Assembly (NCBI GenBank): GCA_013397075.1
Contig: VWZS01000167.1
Location: 63,194-127,193 of the forward strand
DNA: 64,000 bases
DNA from: Rhabdornis inornatus
Lineage: Eukaryota; Chordata; Aves; Passeriformes; Rhabdornithidae
Direction of reading: 5' to 3'
The notes under the pieces are model-generated. The model had not been told where the DNA came from, ran no database searches, and saw only the letters and a program-made list of their open reading frames with translations. The position numbers and the translations under genes are program-made. Positions within the stretch are counted from its first letter, which is position 1. Every line of letters starts with the position of its first letter. Positions 25,359-38,373 of this stretch are shown one piece after another.

Positions 25359-26315
25359 TGTATCTTGGTTTAGGAAAATTAAAGGGGGCAGACATTCCAG
25401 AATTAATTACTTCCCCTTTTAGTTTTAACCACTACTCATTCACCAATAAGGAAAGATGAATGCAAGAAGAGTGAAAAAATAAGTGAAAAATTATTAAAAA
25501 ATTTTAAAAAAAAAGGTAAGTGAAAAAATAACAGTTTAAAACAGTCATTAAAAAATGAAACAGGAACAGGCAAAAAATAACAGTGATAATCAGTAGTTAT
25601 AATGTTGCTGAATTTCATGGATTCCTCATGGATTCGCCAGAAACAAAGAAAAGCAAAAAGAGCAGAGAAACCCTCCCCCAAGATGGCACTCTCCATGGAT
25701 GACCGTGTGTGGAGAGATAAAGGGAAAATGGCAGACGACTCCTTCCCCCAGGATGCCTCCCCCTACAGATGACCTGGGGTGGAGAGAGAACAAAGAGAGA
25801 AAAACAGCGTGGCAACCAAACCTCCGCAATTAAAAATCTCCCTCTTACCCCCACTTATCAACCAAGAAGGAACAAGAACAAAACAAAAAGAAAACCTAGA
25901 ACCCCTGGAGGCTAGAACTGGAACTCATAGCAATAGCTATGAGTCAAAATGTCAATGTATGTCAATAGCTGGAACTCATGGAGGGACTTTGCCTTCTCTT
26001 TGGCAAAAATAGCGGGCAGCGGGCTTGGACAACTTGGATTCCATGTTCTCCTGCTTTGGCCAGGCACTGCTGGTAGACTGGGATGACCATATGGAGCGGG
26101 GGCTGTTCTGTTTTTCTTGCTTGGTGGTGTAGCTGCTGTCTGCCTTGTGCTACCTCAGCTCACCCAGCAAGAACAAAAGAGAAAGAGCGCTTGTTCCTGA
26201 ATGCCCACGACTTTAAAAAAGGACCAGCACACACTCCGACCTCCCTGTTCCTTTTCTGGCCGCTGGGTCTCAAAGAGACAGTAACAATTTCGGGCACAGA
26301 TAGATATGGAATACA
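25359..26315. mobile_element. Probable solo LTR of an avian endogenous retrovirus
   Basis: About 957 bp begins TGTATCTTGGTTTAGG and ends ATACA, giving a 5-bp terminal inverted repeat TGTAT/ATACA. TAACAT occurs directly before it (25353-25358) and one base after it (26317-26322), a plausible 6-bp target duplication. The interior is compositionally unlike the flanks: an A-rich first third, then GC-rich blocks with two related units around 25674-25725 and 25743-25800 (each with a GATGACC...GTGTGGAGAGA-like core). There are no retroviral genes inside or beside it. The TTGGTTTAGG start is typical of bird LTRs I remember, but family and strand are not settled. Confidence 0.65.
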
Positions 26316-26316
26316 A

Positions 26317-29300
26317 TAACATTTTGGGTTACCCAAGACATATCAGTACAGGAAAATTTGGCAAAATCTTATTTTCTGACGTACACGAAGTTTGAAGATC
26401 GATATTCTTAATTTATTATGCATGTACCCACACAATTGTGCATTAGAATTTTAAAATGGAACAGCAAAAGGAAATGCCAAAAATTTTTAAAAACATCTGA
26501 AAAGGAAATTATGTCCAGCTGGTCTGATTAGGAAAATCAAAGGTCGTGCTGAATAATAACTTTGATTAGAGCATAATCAAACTCAATTATTATTTTAAAT
26601 TTATTAAAGTCACTGTGTAAAAATGAAATGGATGCAAGAGCCATCTATTGTTGAGTTTCCTGAGAGACTGGGTTCCATGAAAAAAGCACCTGATTTATCT
26701 GAATATTATTCAAATTAACAGCTTATTGCTGTTTTACGACTATTATTATTTTAGAATCTGCTGAACTAATATGATTACACACTTCAAATCCTGCAGAAAG
26801 TAATAAAGATGACTGCACAGTTTTTCTGTAGAATTACACAGAGACAACACATGCCTTGAATTGAAACAGACAAATCTATTTAAAGAAAGGCTACTGAGGA
26901 ATAAATGAATTCATTAAATGAACCCGTTAAATACACGTTAAATATACCTAAAAATTCTGTCCAGGACCAAGATAATGGAAGAGGAAGCCAGTTTTTCAGC
27001 CTGTTACAGGTACTATGATTTTATGTCATCTTTAAGGGTGTTCTATTTAATTTTACTAAATTTTCATAATTGAGTTCAAAGAGAAGCTTTGAATACTTTA
27101 CTATCGAACAATTTCTGTGCAAATATAGAACTCCCTTTATATCATGCTTTCAGTTGAGAAGTTCCTTTTCTTGAAAATAATGTAGTTGTAAGTGTTGAAA
27201 GTTCCAGATGTTTAAGTTTTAAATACTAATGCATTAGAACTTGTAGACCTAATAATATTGAGAAAAAATCCATTGTAATCATGCAGCATTTGCCTGGAAA
27301 AAAAAAAATCAAACAAATGGTGGTATATCCAAAAGTAACATATTCAAGGAAAGATTAGGTCTGTAATACCACATTTCACCCTGTGCTCAAGAACAAACAG
27401 GCTTAGTATTGCATAACATGACTGTGGCCAAATCATGTAATAAGACTGTGCTGAGTCTGGGACAAAATGGAGAGCACAAAAGCCTTCCTTGATTCATGAA
27501 TATAAAATCTAAGTACATTTTTAAGATGGCTGCCGGTGTCTCACAGTCAATAAGCACAATGCTATAAGTATTTGATGGAGTTGAGCTTGCTGATTCATGG
27601 CTCCACCATGCAGCATTCTGGCTAGCTTACAAATAAGCCTGGCATTCTGCAATACTGTCAACATTGTTTGGAGAGGAAAGCATTTCAGATGTTCAGACTT
27701 GGTCTCTCACTGCTGTTTGGCAAAGACCTATTAGTCAAGTTTCTGGATATGTGACCACTGTGGATGTTTTACTTTGAAGGGTTTCAAAGAGCTGGTTAGC
27801 TCATTCTCCAATACCTTACCAATTGCATGCTTTATGTTTCTGTAGTGCACATAAGGAAGTATATATAAATCAGCAGCTGGTCAGGTCATCCTTAATATAA
27901 CCTAGAGAGCATGGAGAGGAAAGGAAATTTGCATGGGAACTTCTGGCCTTCATTTTATTGCCACGACACCACTCTGTTTAGCAAGGTGGCCTCAAGGCAA
28001 AATATTTGATGGACATTAATCACCAGATGCTGTGTGCCTGAGCCTCCTGTGCAAACTCATCTTCGTACCTTCCCTCCCATCATCGCTGCTGCTTCTTATC
28101 TCCCTTGTTTCAACAACTTTGGCTGTACAGTGTGTATTCAAAGTGCCTCCTGGGAGCAGAAAGGCTCTCTTACAATCACTACAAGCACCCTCCCCACATG
28201 CAAGAGTGAGGAGGAAAAGGGAAGAAAAGGAGAAATCAAGAAGGATTTCACGTTTATTATTATATCATCGTCATCATTACTATATGTTTCTGCTCCGAAA
28301 ATGGATGAGATTCCTCATTATTTGCAAGTGTCTAGGCAGAGGTTTGCTCCCAGTGTTCTACCACAGACATTTCTATTAAATTTATTTGTCATGTCATCAC
28401 ACCTGCATCATTGTGAGCAGGATGTGTTGCCTGCACCAAGAGGAATTATTCTCTTTTTCTTTGCTAGAGAATTGCATTTCAGAAATCAAAGACAGAAGTT
28501 ACAGCAAGAAGACTTCTAGTCAAACATGTCAAAATGGCTGGTTTTTAATACATTTCAAGTGATAGCAGATTTTTAAAATTATTTTTAAACTGTGTTTTGT
28601 GTTTTTTCACCTTGTACATCTGTTGTCTGAGTCTAAATAACATATACCTGTGTTATTAACGTGCATAATATTTAATATTAACGTAATAAATAACACATGC
28701 ATGTCTGTGATCATATACAGATATGTTTTGCAGGCACGAAACTTTCTGCACATTTCCAATTTTTGGCAAAAAATACTTGTTGAAAATCAGTGAGAGGAAT
28801 TAGTGCTGTGCTTGGGGGTGGTCTCAGAAGATATGACTTGGAGTGTGCTGATGTAGTGTAGTGTTAGGTCCTGTTATTTACTTATTATATAATTTGCATA
28901 TATACTATGTATCCTGGTTGCATCTATGATATAAAGTTTGAATATGTGATGATATAGATATAGATGATATATATATATANGTACTAGAGGTGGATGCTGA
29001 TTACATAATAGAACTTGAAAAATCCTTTGATATTTTATCATTGTATTTCTTCCTGCTGATGTCACAAGACATGGCGCCATTGGCTTGATATTCGTAGTTC
29101 TAATATCTATCTTCTGCACCTGTCTTTTGTCATAAGCTCAATCAGCAAAATTTCATCCACTTGTTGCTTCATCAATATCCCTGTTTTCCTAATCCATCTA
29201 TTATTTTCTGGTTTCTAAAAATCTTTTGGGAAGAGCCAGTCTTAACTGAAATGGCTTTGCAAGGCAGTAGCAACCTTGACTATTGAAAATAATATAGCTT

Positions 29301-32300
29301 ATTACTCATCTAAGTCTCTTACTTTCATTTCCACTGTAATATGCCTCTTTTGCTGTATTTATGGTACATCTTACGCTGTTAGAAAACTCCACATGTAAGT
29401 CATTACAGATGTTGACCAAGTGGTGTCTTGGATAAATTGAACTGGAACATAGGGCATAAGGCAGGAAATGACAGCGTAGGTCATCCAGTACAGCTTTCTA
29501 CCACCACAGGCATTGTGCGCTTTATATACATTGAACGTTCTATGTTCTAGAACAAATCAGAACTTTTTTTCCCTCTGATTCTTTTGGGAAAACATTTAAT
29601 GGCCAACATTAATGTATTGATTAGAGATTTTCTTCTAAGTTACAATAGGGTTTCCTCATGTGCAGTTTTCTGCCCATTTGTTCCTGGATATAAGTTGTGT
29701 CTCATCCTAAATACCTTCGCTCCCTCCATTTTTGTTTCTGATATATTTTTAGAACAGTCTCCTTTCAAACTTCATTTAGATGTGATAGACATGCCACACT
29801 CACTGATCACTTAAAAACTAGTCTGTTCATCTCCTTGCTCATTAGAGTAGTGCTTCTCCACATCTTCCAGCCTAATTCTTTTCTTGAATGCAGTGATGGT
29901 GATTACTAGACTCACTAAGATGTTCTTTCTCTTTTAGGTCAAAATACCTGATAACTTTGTTTCCCAAACTCATCCTTAAAATACTCATAACTTCCTTGAC
30001 CTCTATGTTTGTCCAGGAGAGCCTATGTTATTTCCTGTACAATCATTTCCATTCCCACCTTGATGTTACAATGATGTTTATTTTCTTTTGTTTCATTGCT
30101 GATTTCTTGCAGTGCTCATCACATCTTTGCAGAAGCCAGATAGTGTGGCTCTAATACATTTCACTGCATAAAATAAGTTACTGGACAAAAACTTCACAGG
30201 TTTATCTGAAATTCTAAAGCGTATGTTGCATTTTAAGCTTTTGTCCACTAATGCCACTTACTGTCTTTTAAAATCTGTTCTGCATCTTAAGAGTAAAGTT
30301 TTGTATATTGAGTTTATTTCTGTTAGTCAGAATTTCCAAATCAGACTTCATTCTTCTGGTTCTTTCTGAAACACTTTCTGTTTTCTGGCACTATTATTTC
30401 CAGTGCGGATACCAGAATGGGGCATGCAAATTTTAGCATTCTCTATGTGTTCATAGTACTGCTTCCCTATTCCCTGGACAGGTTCATATAGAGCTGACTG
30501 ACCCATTTAATGGACAGACTATTTTAGGGCAGCTTATTCCCAATTGATTATCTTCCATAGCCCTGAACTTTCTAAGCCACCACTTTGCAAAGTTTGTCCA
30601 CCTTCCTTTATTTCTTACCAGTAAGCATAATTTCTGACTACCATGCGTTTGGCTGATGGATCTCAGATGCCTTAATGACTTTGCAGATGTGGTTTAAACT
30701 TGATATGATATAGTTTTCTCCAAATGGGGGTTGCCCTTCAAAAATGAGGTTAGGTGATAACACATCATTAAGCTAGTAATAATAATCCTTTGCTCTTCTG
30801 TTTGCACACAGTTAGCAACTTTTTGCATTCAAACAAAGTAGAATTCGGAATATTGCCTTCCAGTAAACGAAATAGTATTTAGGCTCAGTGATACCTGGAT
30901 GAACTTTGATATGGTACACTTTATTTTGTCTGGGAAATATGTGAACAAAGTGTGTTAGCCAAACACATGCAGCTAACTCCAAAACAACCACAACCCACAT
31001 TTGCAGTGCAAAGAATAGATTTATTCCATCACCTCACTGGCTGGAGGAACAAGGGGATATACATACATTACTAAGCTCATTTTAGCAGGGCCTGACCCCT
31101 GCATTTCATATCAAAGAGCCTGGAGAATGCATAAGTCTTCACCAGGCTTGCTTTACTATCTTAAAACTTCTTATCTCTCTTTCCCCCTTACAAAGAGGCC
31201 TCCAGCCTACGGGAAGAATGCTTCTAGGTCTTTAACAACATCCTGTTATCTATGCTGAGAAAATTTCATTTCTTCTTCAGCAGACAGAAGACAACCCAAA
31301 GTAAACACAAATACGTGAATTCTCTCACACTGAACATTTTCGAACATCTCCCCAGGTACAAGGTTGGTCTCTGAACAAAAACAATTCTAAAAACAACTTA
31401 CTTTTCTCTCTCCTCATCAATCTCCTTTTGAGCCCTTTCCCCCCCGCCACAAACTAACCTTAAAATTGCTCTCCTTTGCTTTCTGAAAAATGAGCTTTTT
31501 CACAGACAGTCAGCAGGTAGTACAAAACAAATGCAGAAAAAAGAATTAATATATCAGAAATTGCATTCATTGAAATACAAAAATCTTGAAAGATGGGAAA
31601 ATTTGTAATGAGAGTTACAGGAAAATATACCCAAAATGTGCGTTTTCCTTACAATGTCACAGAGTGTACTGGAAACCAAACTGTTTGGTTACCTCATCTC
31701 ACACATGCATGGAAACTGTTGAAACAAGCCAGAGTAGCATTGCTGTTTTTGGACTTCTCAAAATGCCTCTGGGTTTGGATGCCCACCCTGAAACAGGTGA
31801 TATATTGAACATTAAAAAAAAACAAAAACAAACCACACTATTCTTTTTGTGGACTAAATTTTAATTTGAAAAAAATTATACTGAAAAGCAGATTTGGCAA
31901 ATGAATCTCTTTCCATACACTGAGGTATATACATTTCAGAGTATGCAGTTTTGAAACATGAATCTGGTTTCTTTGTGTGCGCGAATCACAGGTACACTTC
32001 ACTCACATATTTGAACAACAGTAGTATCTATGTATTTCTATGTGTTACATAGGATGAAAGAGATTTCTGGAATGGAAATCTCTCGAATTTTGGTGTCAAA
32101 AGTTTTCTGTGCATAGAATTTAACCATTTAAGGCACAAAACTGAGGGAAATGGATGACTTTCCACACAGCCTGTATGTTGTCCCTAAATGAGACAAACTG
32201 CACAAAGTTGTCACCTAAGTCCTCAGCCTGCAAAAGTATCTACTGAAAAGAGCTTAATTTGCGGAAAATAGGAGGTTCTTTTTGTTAAACCCTGGAGTTC

Positions 32301-33630
32301 AACAGACATCTCTAAACCTGAAATTTTCCACAAGGAAGAATCTGATATAAGTAGTGAAACAACAGCTGTGTGGATCTAGTGGCCCTGGGCTCCTCTCTGG
32401 AGTGATTAATCAGAGTAGTATAAACTCAATGAGAACTGCCTGAACCCATCCCATACGATGGGTGTTTGTGTATAACGTTGATCACATATCCAGCTCTCAC
32501 ACTGATAGCTTTCCTCTGCCCTGCTTGTTTATTTTGGCTTTGCATGCAGAGACAATTTCACCTCTGATTAACTAGAGACTCTTTGCACAACAGAAATTTT
32601 AGCAAAGCAAACTCTAGTGTTATCACATTATGTTTGCAATATACAAATCCTGGTAAATAGTAATGATACTGTAGAGAGAGAGCCTCAACCAGAACTGTGA
32701 TTCATGCAGTCCTTGAGCTAGCTCTGTTTTGTTTAGGTAAATGATAAAAAACTCATTCCAATATTCCACATGTTCATATTTCAGGTTTCTGCCAACAGTT
32801 CTTTTGGTTGCACTTCAGGCACTAATTACAGCTCTGTGGGGAATGTCTTGGAATTGTTTAAATTGTTTTTCTCACGGAAAGTAAAAAATACACCACAGGA
32901 AGCCTACGTATTTAATTGTTCCACTGATATATCCTGATAATTAGTGTGTAGATACATAGGTGCTTGTGGTTATTTAATACAGGGTTTTGTTATATGCACA
33001 TTAGAATGTTTTATATCTTCAATGTTATAGAGGTATCATATCCTGAGACATAGCAAAATACGATTTTTCCCTTTTTTTTTTCTAGCATGGTTAATTATTT
33101 TGTCTTTCATTTTCTTAATTAAGAAGCTAGTTCAGAAGTAGCCAGTAACCTTTCTTTGCAACCACTTCTCTTTCCAACAATATAAGGTAATCACTGTTTT
33201 TTGTAGGTAGTGATATATTTTTGCATTGCATATACATTGTGTGTGTGTATCTATTGCTGTGTTCCAGCAACGGGAAATATTTTCTTTACTTGCTAGTTTT
33301 CCTAAGAGTAAAAACATAACTTCTAATGTAAAAACACAAGTGTCTTTTTTTGTCCATTCCCCCGAACATGCGTCTTTATTTATGCATACCTGTTTGGCTC
33401 ATTACTCATTTCCTCATAGATACCATAGGTGTGCATTTTTAATAAATTTATGCACAAACATGAACTTTTCTTAAAGTGTGGATACCTCAACAGAATTAAT
33501 GGCCTGAGAAATGTTTACTTTTGTTCATGAATTTTTGCTTTTGATATCTAAGCTTTATTTTAGGTATATCTAAGATTTATTTTTTGTTTAAAAAAAAAAT
33601 CTGTTTGGCTGTCTTCTGGTAGCACTTCAG
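26317..33630 (+). other. PCSK5 intron, middle of the 16-kb intron
   Basis: Seven kilobases of AT-rich sequence. It contains a TA/GATA-rich microsatellite ending in a single N at 28980 and an unassigned C-rich stretch at about 31020-31460. One plus-strand reading frame stays open for about 160 codons (28034-28519) but has no recognisable domain and overlaps another open frame, so I do not call it a gene. No RNA gene was recognised. Confidence 0.5.
28940..28980. repeat. TA/GATA-rich microsatellite with an undetermined base
   Basis: Runs of GATATA and TATATA units end at an N (28980), suggesting that assembly or base-calling failed in the repeat. Confidence 0.75.
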
Positions 33631-33939
33631 AATTGCTGACTTGGACTCTCAGCTCGCCATTATCTGTTTTTGGAGAGATGCCTACTTTCAAGTTCAGTAC
33701 TGTTCAGTCTACAAAAGAGTCTTTTAAGGATGTTGTGCCAGACTATTTTTCATTCCCAGATAAGATGTTAAATGGACTGGTAGAAACTCAGCAGGAGCTA
33801 GGAGCTGCTACTAGTCAAAAGCAAAATCCTGACAGTGAAGAGCTTGGAAGTGCTGTGTCTCTGCACAAGGCAGCAGCGTCCAGATCCTACAGAGTGCAGA
33901 AATCAGCAAAAACTGGAAGAAATGGAACGTTTCTCACAG
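33631..33939 (+). other. Exon-like open frame of 309 bp inside the PCSK5 intron
   Basis: An acceptor-like site (gtagcacttcag|AA) and a donor-like site (CTCACAG|gtgcat) bound 309 bp that stays open in one frame, phase 1 at both ends. The translation is unusually protein-like: GEMPTFKFSTVQSTKESFKD, then VVPDYFSFPDKMLNGLVETQ and QELGAATSQKQNPDSEELGS, followed by a basic tail ending KSAKTGRNGTFLT. I recognise no family. The host intron is phase 0, and reading this segment in that phase meets a TGA at the third codon, so inclusion in PCSK5 mRNA would truncate it. It could be a cryptic exon, a fossil coding fragment, or chance. Confidence 0.25.
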
Positions 33940-35819
33940 GTGCATTTCTCAGGATGCTGTGATCATTGGTGCCTGGCAATACAGTGATTCTACTATGCTG
34001 CACCTAAAAACCATGCCTGCATAGTAGGCTTTTTAGGTCTCCAGAGTACTGGCCTCTGTTCTGCACACTGATTTATGAACACTTCCTCTTTAGGAATTAG
34101 TTTTTAAGGAAGAGGTCATACTATGGGTTACTTTTTCCAGCTTCCACTTCAGGATCAATTTCACTTTCTGGCAGTAGTTTTTGTTCTTGGAAACATTAAG
34201 TAATTTTAGAATGGTACCGGGGAGAATAGAGGAAATTAAATGTTTAGGCTCTAGGTGTGGATAGAGTGTCCCTCCTTCTCTCTCCATTTTATATTTTCAT
34301 GGTTTGTTTTCTGCTCATCGGTGTGCGATTTCTAGCATATTGGTGCCAAATTACCTCTCCCTGGCTCCCACCCCTGTAACTTAATTACTCCAGGTCAGCT
34401 GTTCTGTATTCTGCCTTTCCCGCTCCTTCACATTTTCTTCCTTGTTCCTTTGTAAATATGATCACATCTATGAAGATAATAACTCACTCCATAGGCATAA
34501 GGGGTTACTGGGGCACTTCCCAATAACCTGTGCTCGAAGTAATTAGAATTCACAGGCTGGATTAAGGCAACTTGACTTGCAAAGCAGTGAATGAATGTAA
34601 AGTCTAAACTTTATAAAACAGTGTGATTAAAATTTACTCCACTGGCTGATATTACATCTTGTAGGTGGAAACTGTTTTTATTAGATTATTTTTAAAGAGT
34701 GCTGTAAGCAACTTAAAAGTGTGTGGGACTGCTGGTTGTCTTTAGATGAGTGTGTGAAGACCTCTGCCTTATAAAGGTCCCTGCCAGTACTGCTCATTCA
34801 TCCACTCATAAAGATGTGGTGCATACACAAACAGACACACACTTGGGGCAGGGGATGTTTCTGTAATTAGAATAAAGAAATTCTGCTGATGCCATTATGA
34901 GCATGTTTGTACTGGCTCTGATTCTTGGCAGACTTAATCTGTCAGCAACCATGCTGGTGAACTGGAAAAATCAAAAATTAGCTTTTTCGTATCGCTTACC
35001 TGCCTGGAACTTGGTGACCAAGGAAAAGAAGACATTAGCAGGAAAAAAAAAAGAGCCAGAATGCCCCAAGATTCTTCTTTATGCTTTTAAAAGTGCAATT
35101 TCCACCTGGGGGCCTCTTTGTAAAAGACCTGAGTTCATTTCATTTAAGCTGTCTGTCCTGCACAGGTGGCTTTGTCCAGAAAATGTACTAGAAAATTGGA
35201 CTGTGACTGGGTCAATAGCAAGTCACAGTCATCAGTGAATAGTTTTCTTTTGCATAATGGGACAGTTGATTTTTAAAAAAAATGATATGACATTTTATGC
35301 AATTTCAGAAAGTAGACTAGAAGAAAGGAGAACCTTTCATAGTAGTCTGATTCAGTGCACTGACAAGTACAAATGCAGAATTATGAACACAGTGCAGAGT
35401 TTATAGGAGGCAGTCTGTAGCTGTCGTTGCAAATGGAAGAGCAGAAATAACTCTATGCCAAGAGGGGGGGAATGAAATTTTAAAATCCTGAGACAAGCAT
35501 TGAGCATACTTTGCTGGACATCCATTCAACACTGTTCTATGCCTCTTCTATAGAAGAGTTACTAACTCCTCTCAGTTTTGCTCGAGTTCTGTCTGTGTGA
35601 TTTGTAAATGCACCTTTGCTTTTGAAATAATAAATGCCACGTGGCTTCTTGGCATCTCAAGGCTTGACTTTTTGTCTTGATACCTACCCTTGGCACCTGG
35701 CAGATGACATATGATAGATTTAGATAAACAGTAAAAGCTACATAGTGGCTTGCATGTGTATTTATCTTAACTTTGTAACACAGTCCAAATATTATTTAAC
35801 TCTCTTTATTTAAATGGTA
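33940..35819 (+). other. PCSK5 intron sequence without recognised features
   Basis: AT-rich sequence. A plus-strand frame at 34897-35238 is open for 113 codons but looks random in composition and has no recognised motif. Confidence 0.55.
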
Positions 35820-36625
35820 CCAACTCAGAATAACATTGACATACAGTAGAACAGCTGACACACTTGCTCTTGTTGGGCAGTTTCTAACAGGTTTGTATTT
35901 TCCTAAGCATGACTGGGACTGCTGAATTAAAGCAGAATGTTTGGAAACCAAATGGTAAACTAGAATTTATTTACTTAAAAAATTATTTTAGCCAAGTTCA
36001 TAGGACCATAAGATTATGGAATCATCAAGGTTGGAAGAGGCCTTCAAGATCAGCGAGTCCAACTTTCCACTTACCACTACCACTGTAGCACCTAAACCAT
36101 CTATATCACACAGCATCAGATCCAGACTTCTCCTGAACATAAGGAGACATAACATTTTAACATGTTATAATTAGTTTGGAGTGTTGCTTTTTTTGTTGTT
36201 TTTAAGACTGCCATTTGCTTTGCCAAATAACATTTAGGAACAAGATGTCTAGTATGTTTCTGATCTGAAGGTAATGCTGTTGTTTTCTGTGAACTGCTGG
36301 GCTCTTATATATGCATTATTGCAATGCATTAGAGGAATGGCAATTCTTACTTTGTATATAGAAAATACTCTTTTCCATTGGTCAATGTATCTGGTACTTA
36401 CTTTTTATTGCAATAACAGAGACATTGATCTTTACATATTTGGAGGAGACATTAGTTTTAAAGAAATATTTGCCATAATTTGTTTGCCAAAAAAACCCTA
36501 TCATGAAAACGTAAATCCAGGTGCAAATGGCTATTAGTTTTAAAGCCCTGCTCTTACTACTAAAAATCTAAATGGATGTTCGTAATTTTTGAAATTATAA
36601 ATGCAGAATTTCTAACATCCATTGG
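35820..36625. repeat. Segment A, first copy (806 bp; assembly duplication)
   Basis: This stretch reappears essentially base for base at 37249-38054 (offset 1429), apart from two mismatches within its first dozen bases. It ends at the N at 36626. The break falls exactly at single-N joins, which marks contig ends rather than a natural duplication. It contains a CR1 tail fragment at 36013-36142. Confidence 0.95.
36013..36142 (-). mobile_element. Short CR1 3' tail fragment
   Basis: The reverse complement of the CR1 3' end is recognisable from 'attatggaatcatcaaggtt' and 'ggaagaggccttcaagatca' followed by the 'gagtccaact' block. It is only about 130 bp and appears again at 37442-37571 within the duplicated segment. 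Confidence 0.8.
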
Positions 36626-36626
36626 N

Positions 36627-36683
<57 letters not shown>

Positions 36684-36894
36684 AGAAGCTATGGCTTGAT
36701 TACCCTGAATTCTCATTTCTTCTGTCTTGGTTGTATTGGTAGTTATTCTGAATTTCCTGTCGGGTATCGGTTTAGCCATATGTAATTACATAATACTGCT
36801 TTCAAGACCTGTGTGTGAAGAAGAAAGGTAGAGAAGGAGAGCTGTAACGCGTCATGAAGGCTGTCTTAAAAAAAAGAACAAAAAAAAAATTTAA
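36627..36894. other. Contig piece starting with a 53-base T run
   Basis: Immediately after the N at 36626 comes an uninterrupted run of 53 T (36627-36679), followed by about 215 bp of unique sequence that ends in A-rich runs. The T run at a contig end explains why assembly broke here. The piece runs on into segment B (36895-37247). Confidence 0.9.
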
Positions 36895-37247
36895 GAAAAC
36901 AAACAAACCCAAAAAGACCACACAAACAAAAAGCCCCGCTACACTGGAAATGTTGCTATTTTGCGTCTTTCTGTTGGTGCATTAGCTAAGATCAAGAAAA
37001 GGAAGTGAAAAAACTGTAATATTCAAATTGATCCCATTTGGAGAATGTGGATTTCATAATACATTAAACTTCGCACCTTGGGATTTTTCTCTCTGCTTGA
37101 AATGTTTCTAATCGAAAATTTCCATTTTAGAGATGTAACTTTTTGTAGGCACTAGTCAGGAGTATTTGCTAGTTAACTTACTTTGCTGAAAAGTCTTCCA
37201 GGTAGTATACTTTTATTACACTCACAAATTATCTCCATGATAATTGA
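36895..37247. repeat. Segment B, first copy (353 bp; assembly duplication)
   Basis: Reappears without visible difference at 38374-38726 (offset 1479) and ends at the N at 37248. No gene is inside. Confidence 0.95.
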
Positions 37248-37248
37248 N

Positions 37249-38054
37249 CCAACTCAGATCAACATTGACATACAGTAGAACAGCTGACACACTTGCTCTT
37301 GTTGGGCAGTTTCTAACAGGTTTGTATTTTCCTAAGCATGACTGGGACTGCTGAATTAAAGCAGAATGTTTGGAAACCAAATGGTAAACTAGAATTTATT
37401 TACTTAAAAAATTATTTTAGCCAAGTTCATAGGACCATAAGATTATGGAATCATCAAGGTTGGAAGAGGCCTTCAAGATCAGCGAGTCCAACTTTCCACT
37501 TACCACTACCACTGTAGCACCTAAACCATCTATATCACACAGCATCAGATCCAGACTTCTCCTGAACATAAGGAGACATAACATTTTAACATGTTATAAT
37601 TAGTTTGGAGTGTTGCTTTTTTTGTTGTTTTTAAGACTGCCATTTGCTTTGCCAAATAACATTTAGGAACAAGATGTCTAGTATGTTTCTGATCTGAAGG
37701 TAATGCTGTTGTTTTCTGTGAACTGCTGGGCTCTTATATATGCATTATTGCAATGCATTAGAGGAATGGCAATTCTTACTTTGTATATAGAAAATACTCT
37801 TTTCCATTGGTCAATGTATCTGGTACTTACTTTTTATTGCAATAACAGAGACATTGATCTTTACATATTTGGAGGAGACATTAGTTTTAAAGAAATATTT
37901 GCCATAATTTGTTTGCCAAAAAAACCCTATCATGAAAACGTAAATCCAGGTGCAAATGGCTATTAGTTTTAAAGCCCTGCTCTTACTACTAAAAATCTAA
38001 ATGGATGTTCGTAATTTTTGAAATTATAAATGCAGAATTTCTAACATCCATTGG
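37249..38054. repeat. Segment A, second copy
   Basis: Copy of 35820-36625. It continues past 38054 into unique sequence (38055-38372) that ends in a T-rich run and the N at 38373, so this copy extends the contig that the first copy broke off. It includes the second copy of the CR1 tail (37442-37571, minus). Confidence 0.95.
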
Positions 38055-38373
38055 CATGTTTTCACCATTTTATGGCCAAAAATTATTCAAACACCTGTTT
38101 CTGCAGTTTGTTGTTCATTATTAGCACAGTAGCATAAGTATACATCTAATGAAACAGAGACACATTCTCTGTGCAAATAAACTAATAATACAGTCATATC
38201 CTGCAGTGAAAAGGTTTTTATTTCATGGGACAAATCATGTTTAATTGCTGTTTGCACACAGAACCATCTGATGGTAACAGCTGAAAAATGACACTGTTAT
38301 TAGTAGATAATTTTTCTGTATGCATCTTCTTGAGAAGTTCTTTTACAATTTTTTTTTTGCTTTTGCTTTTTTN

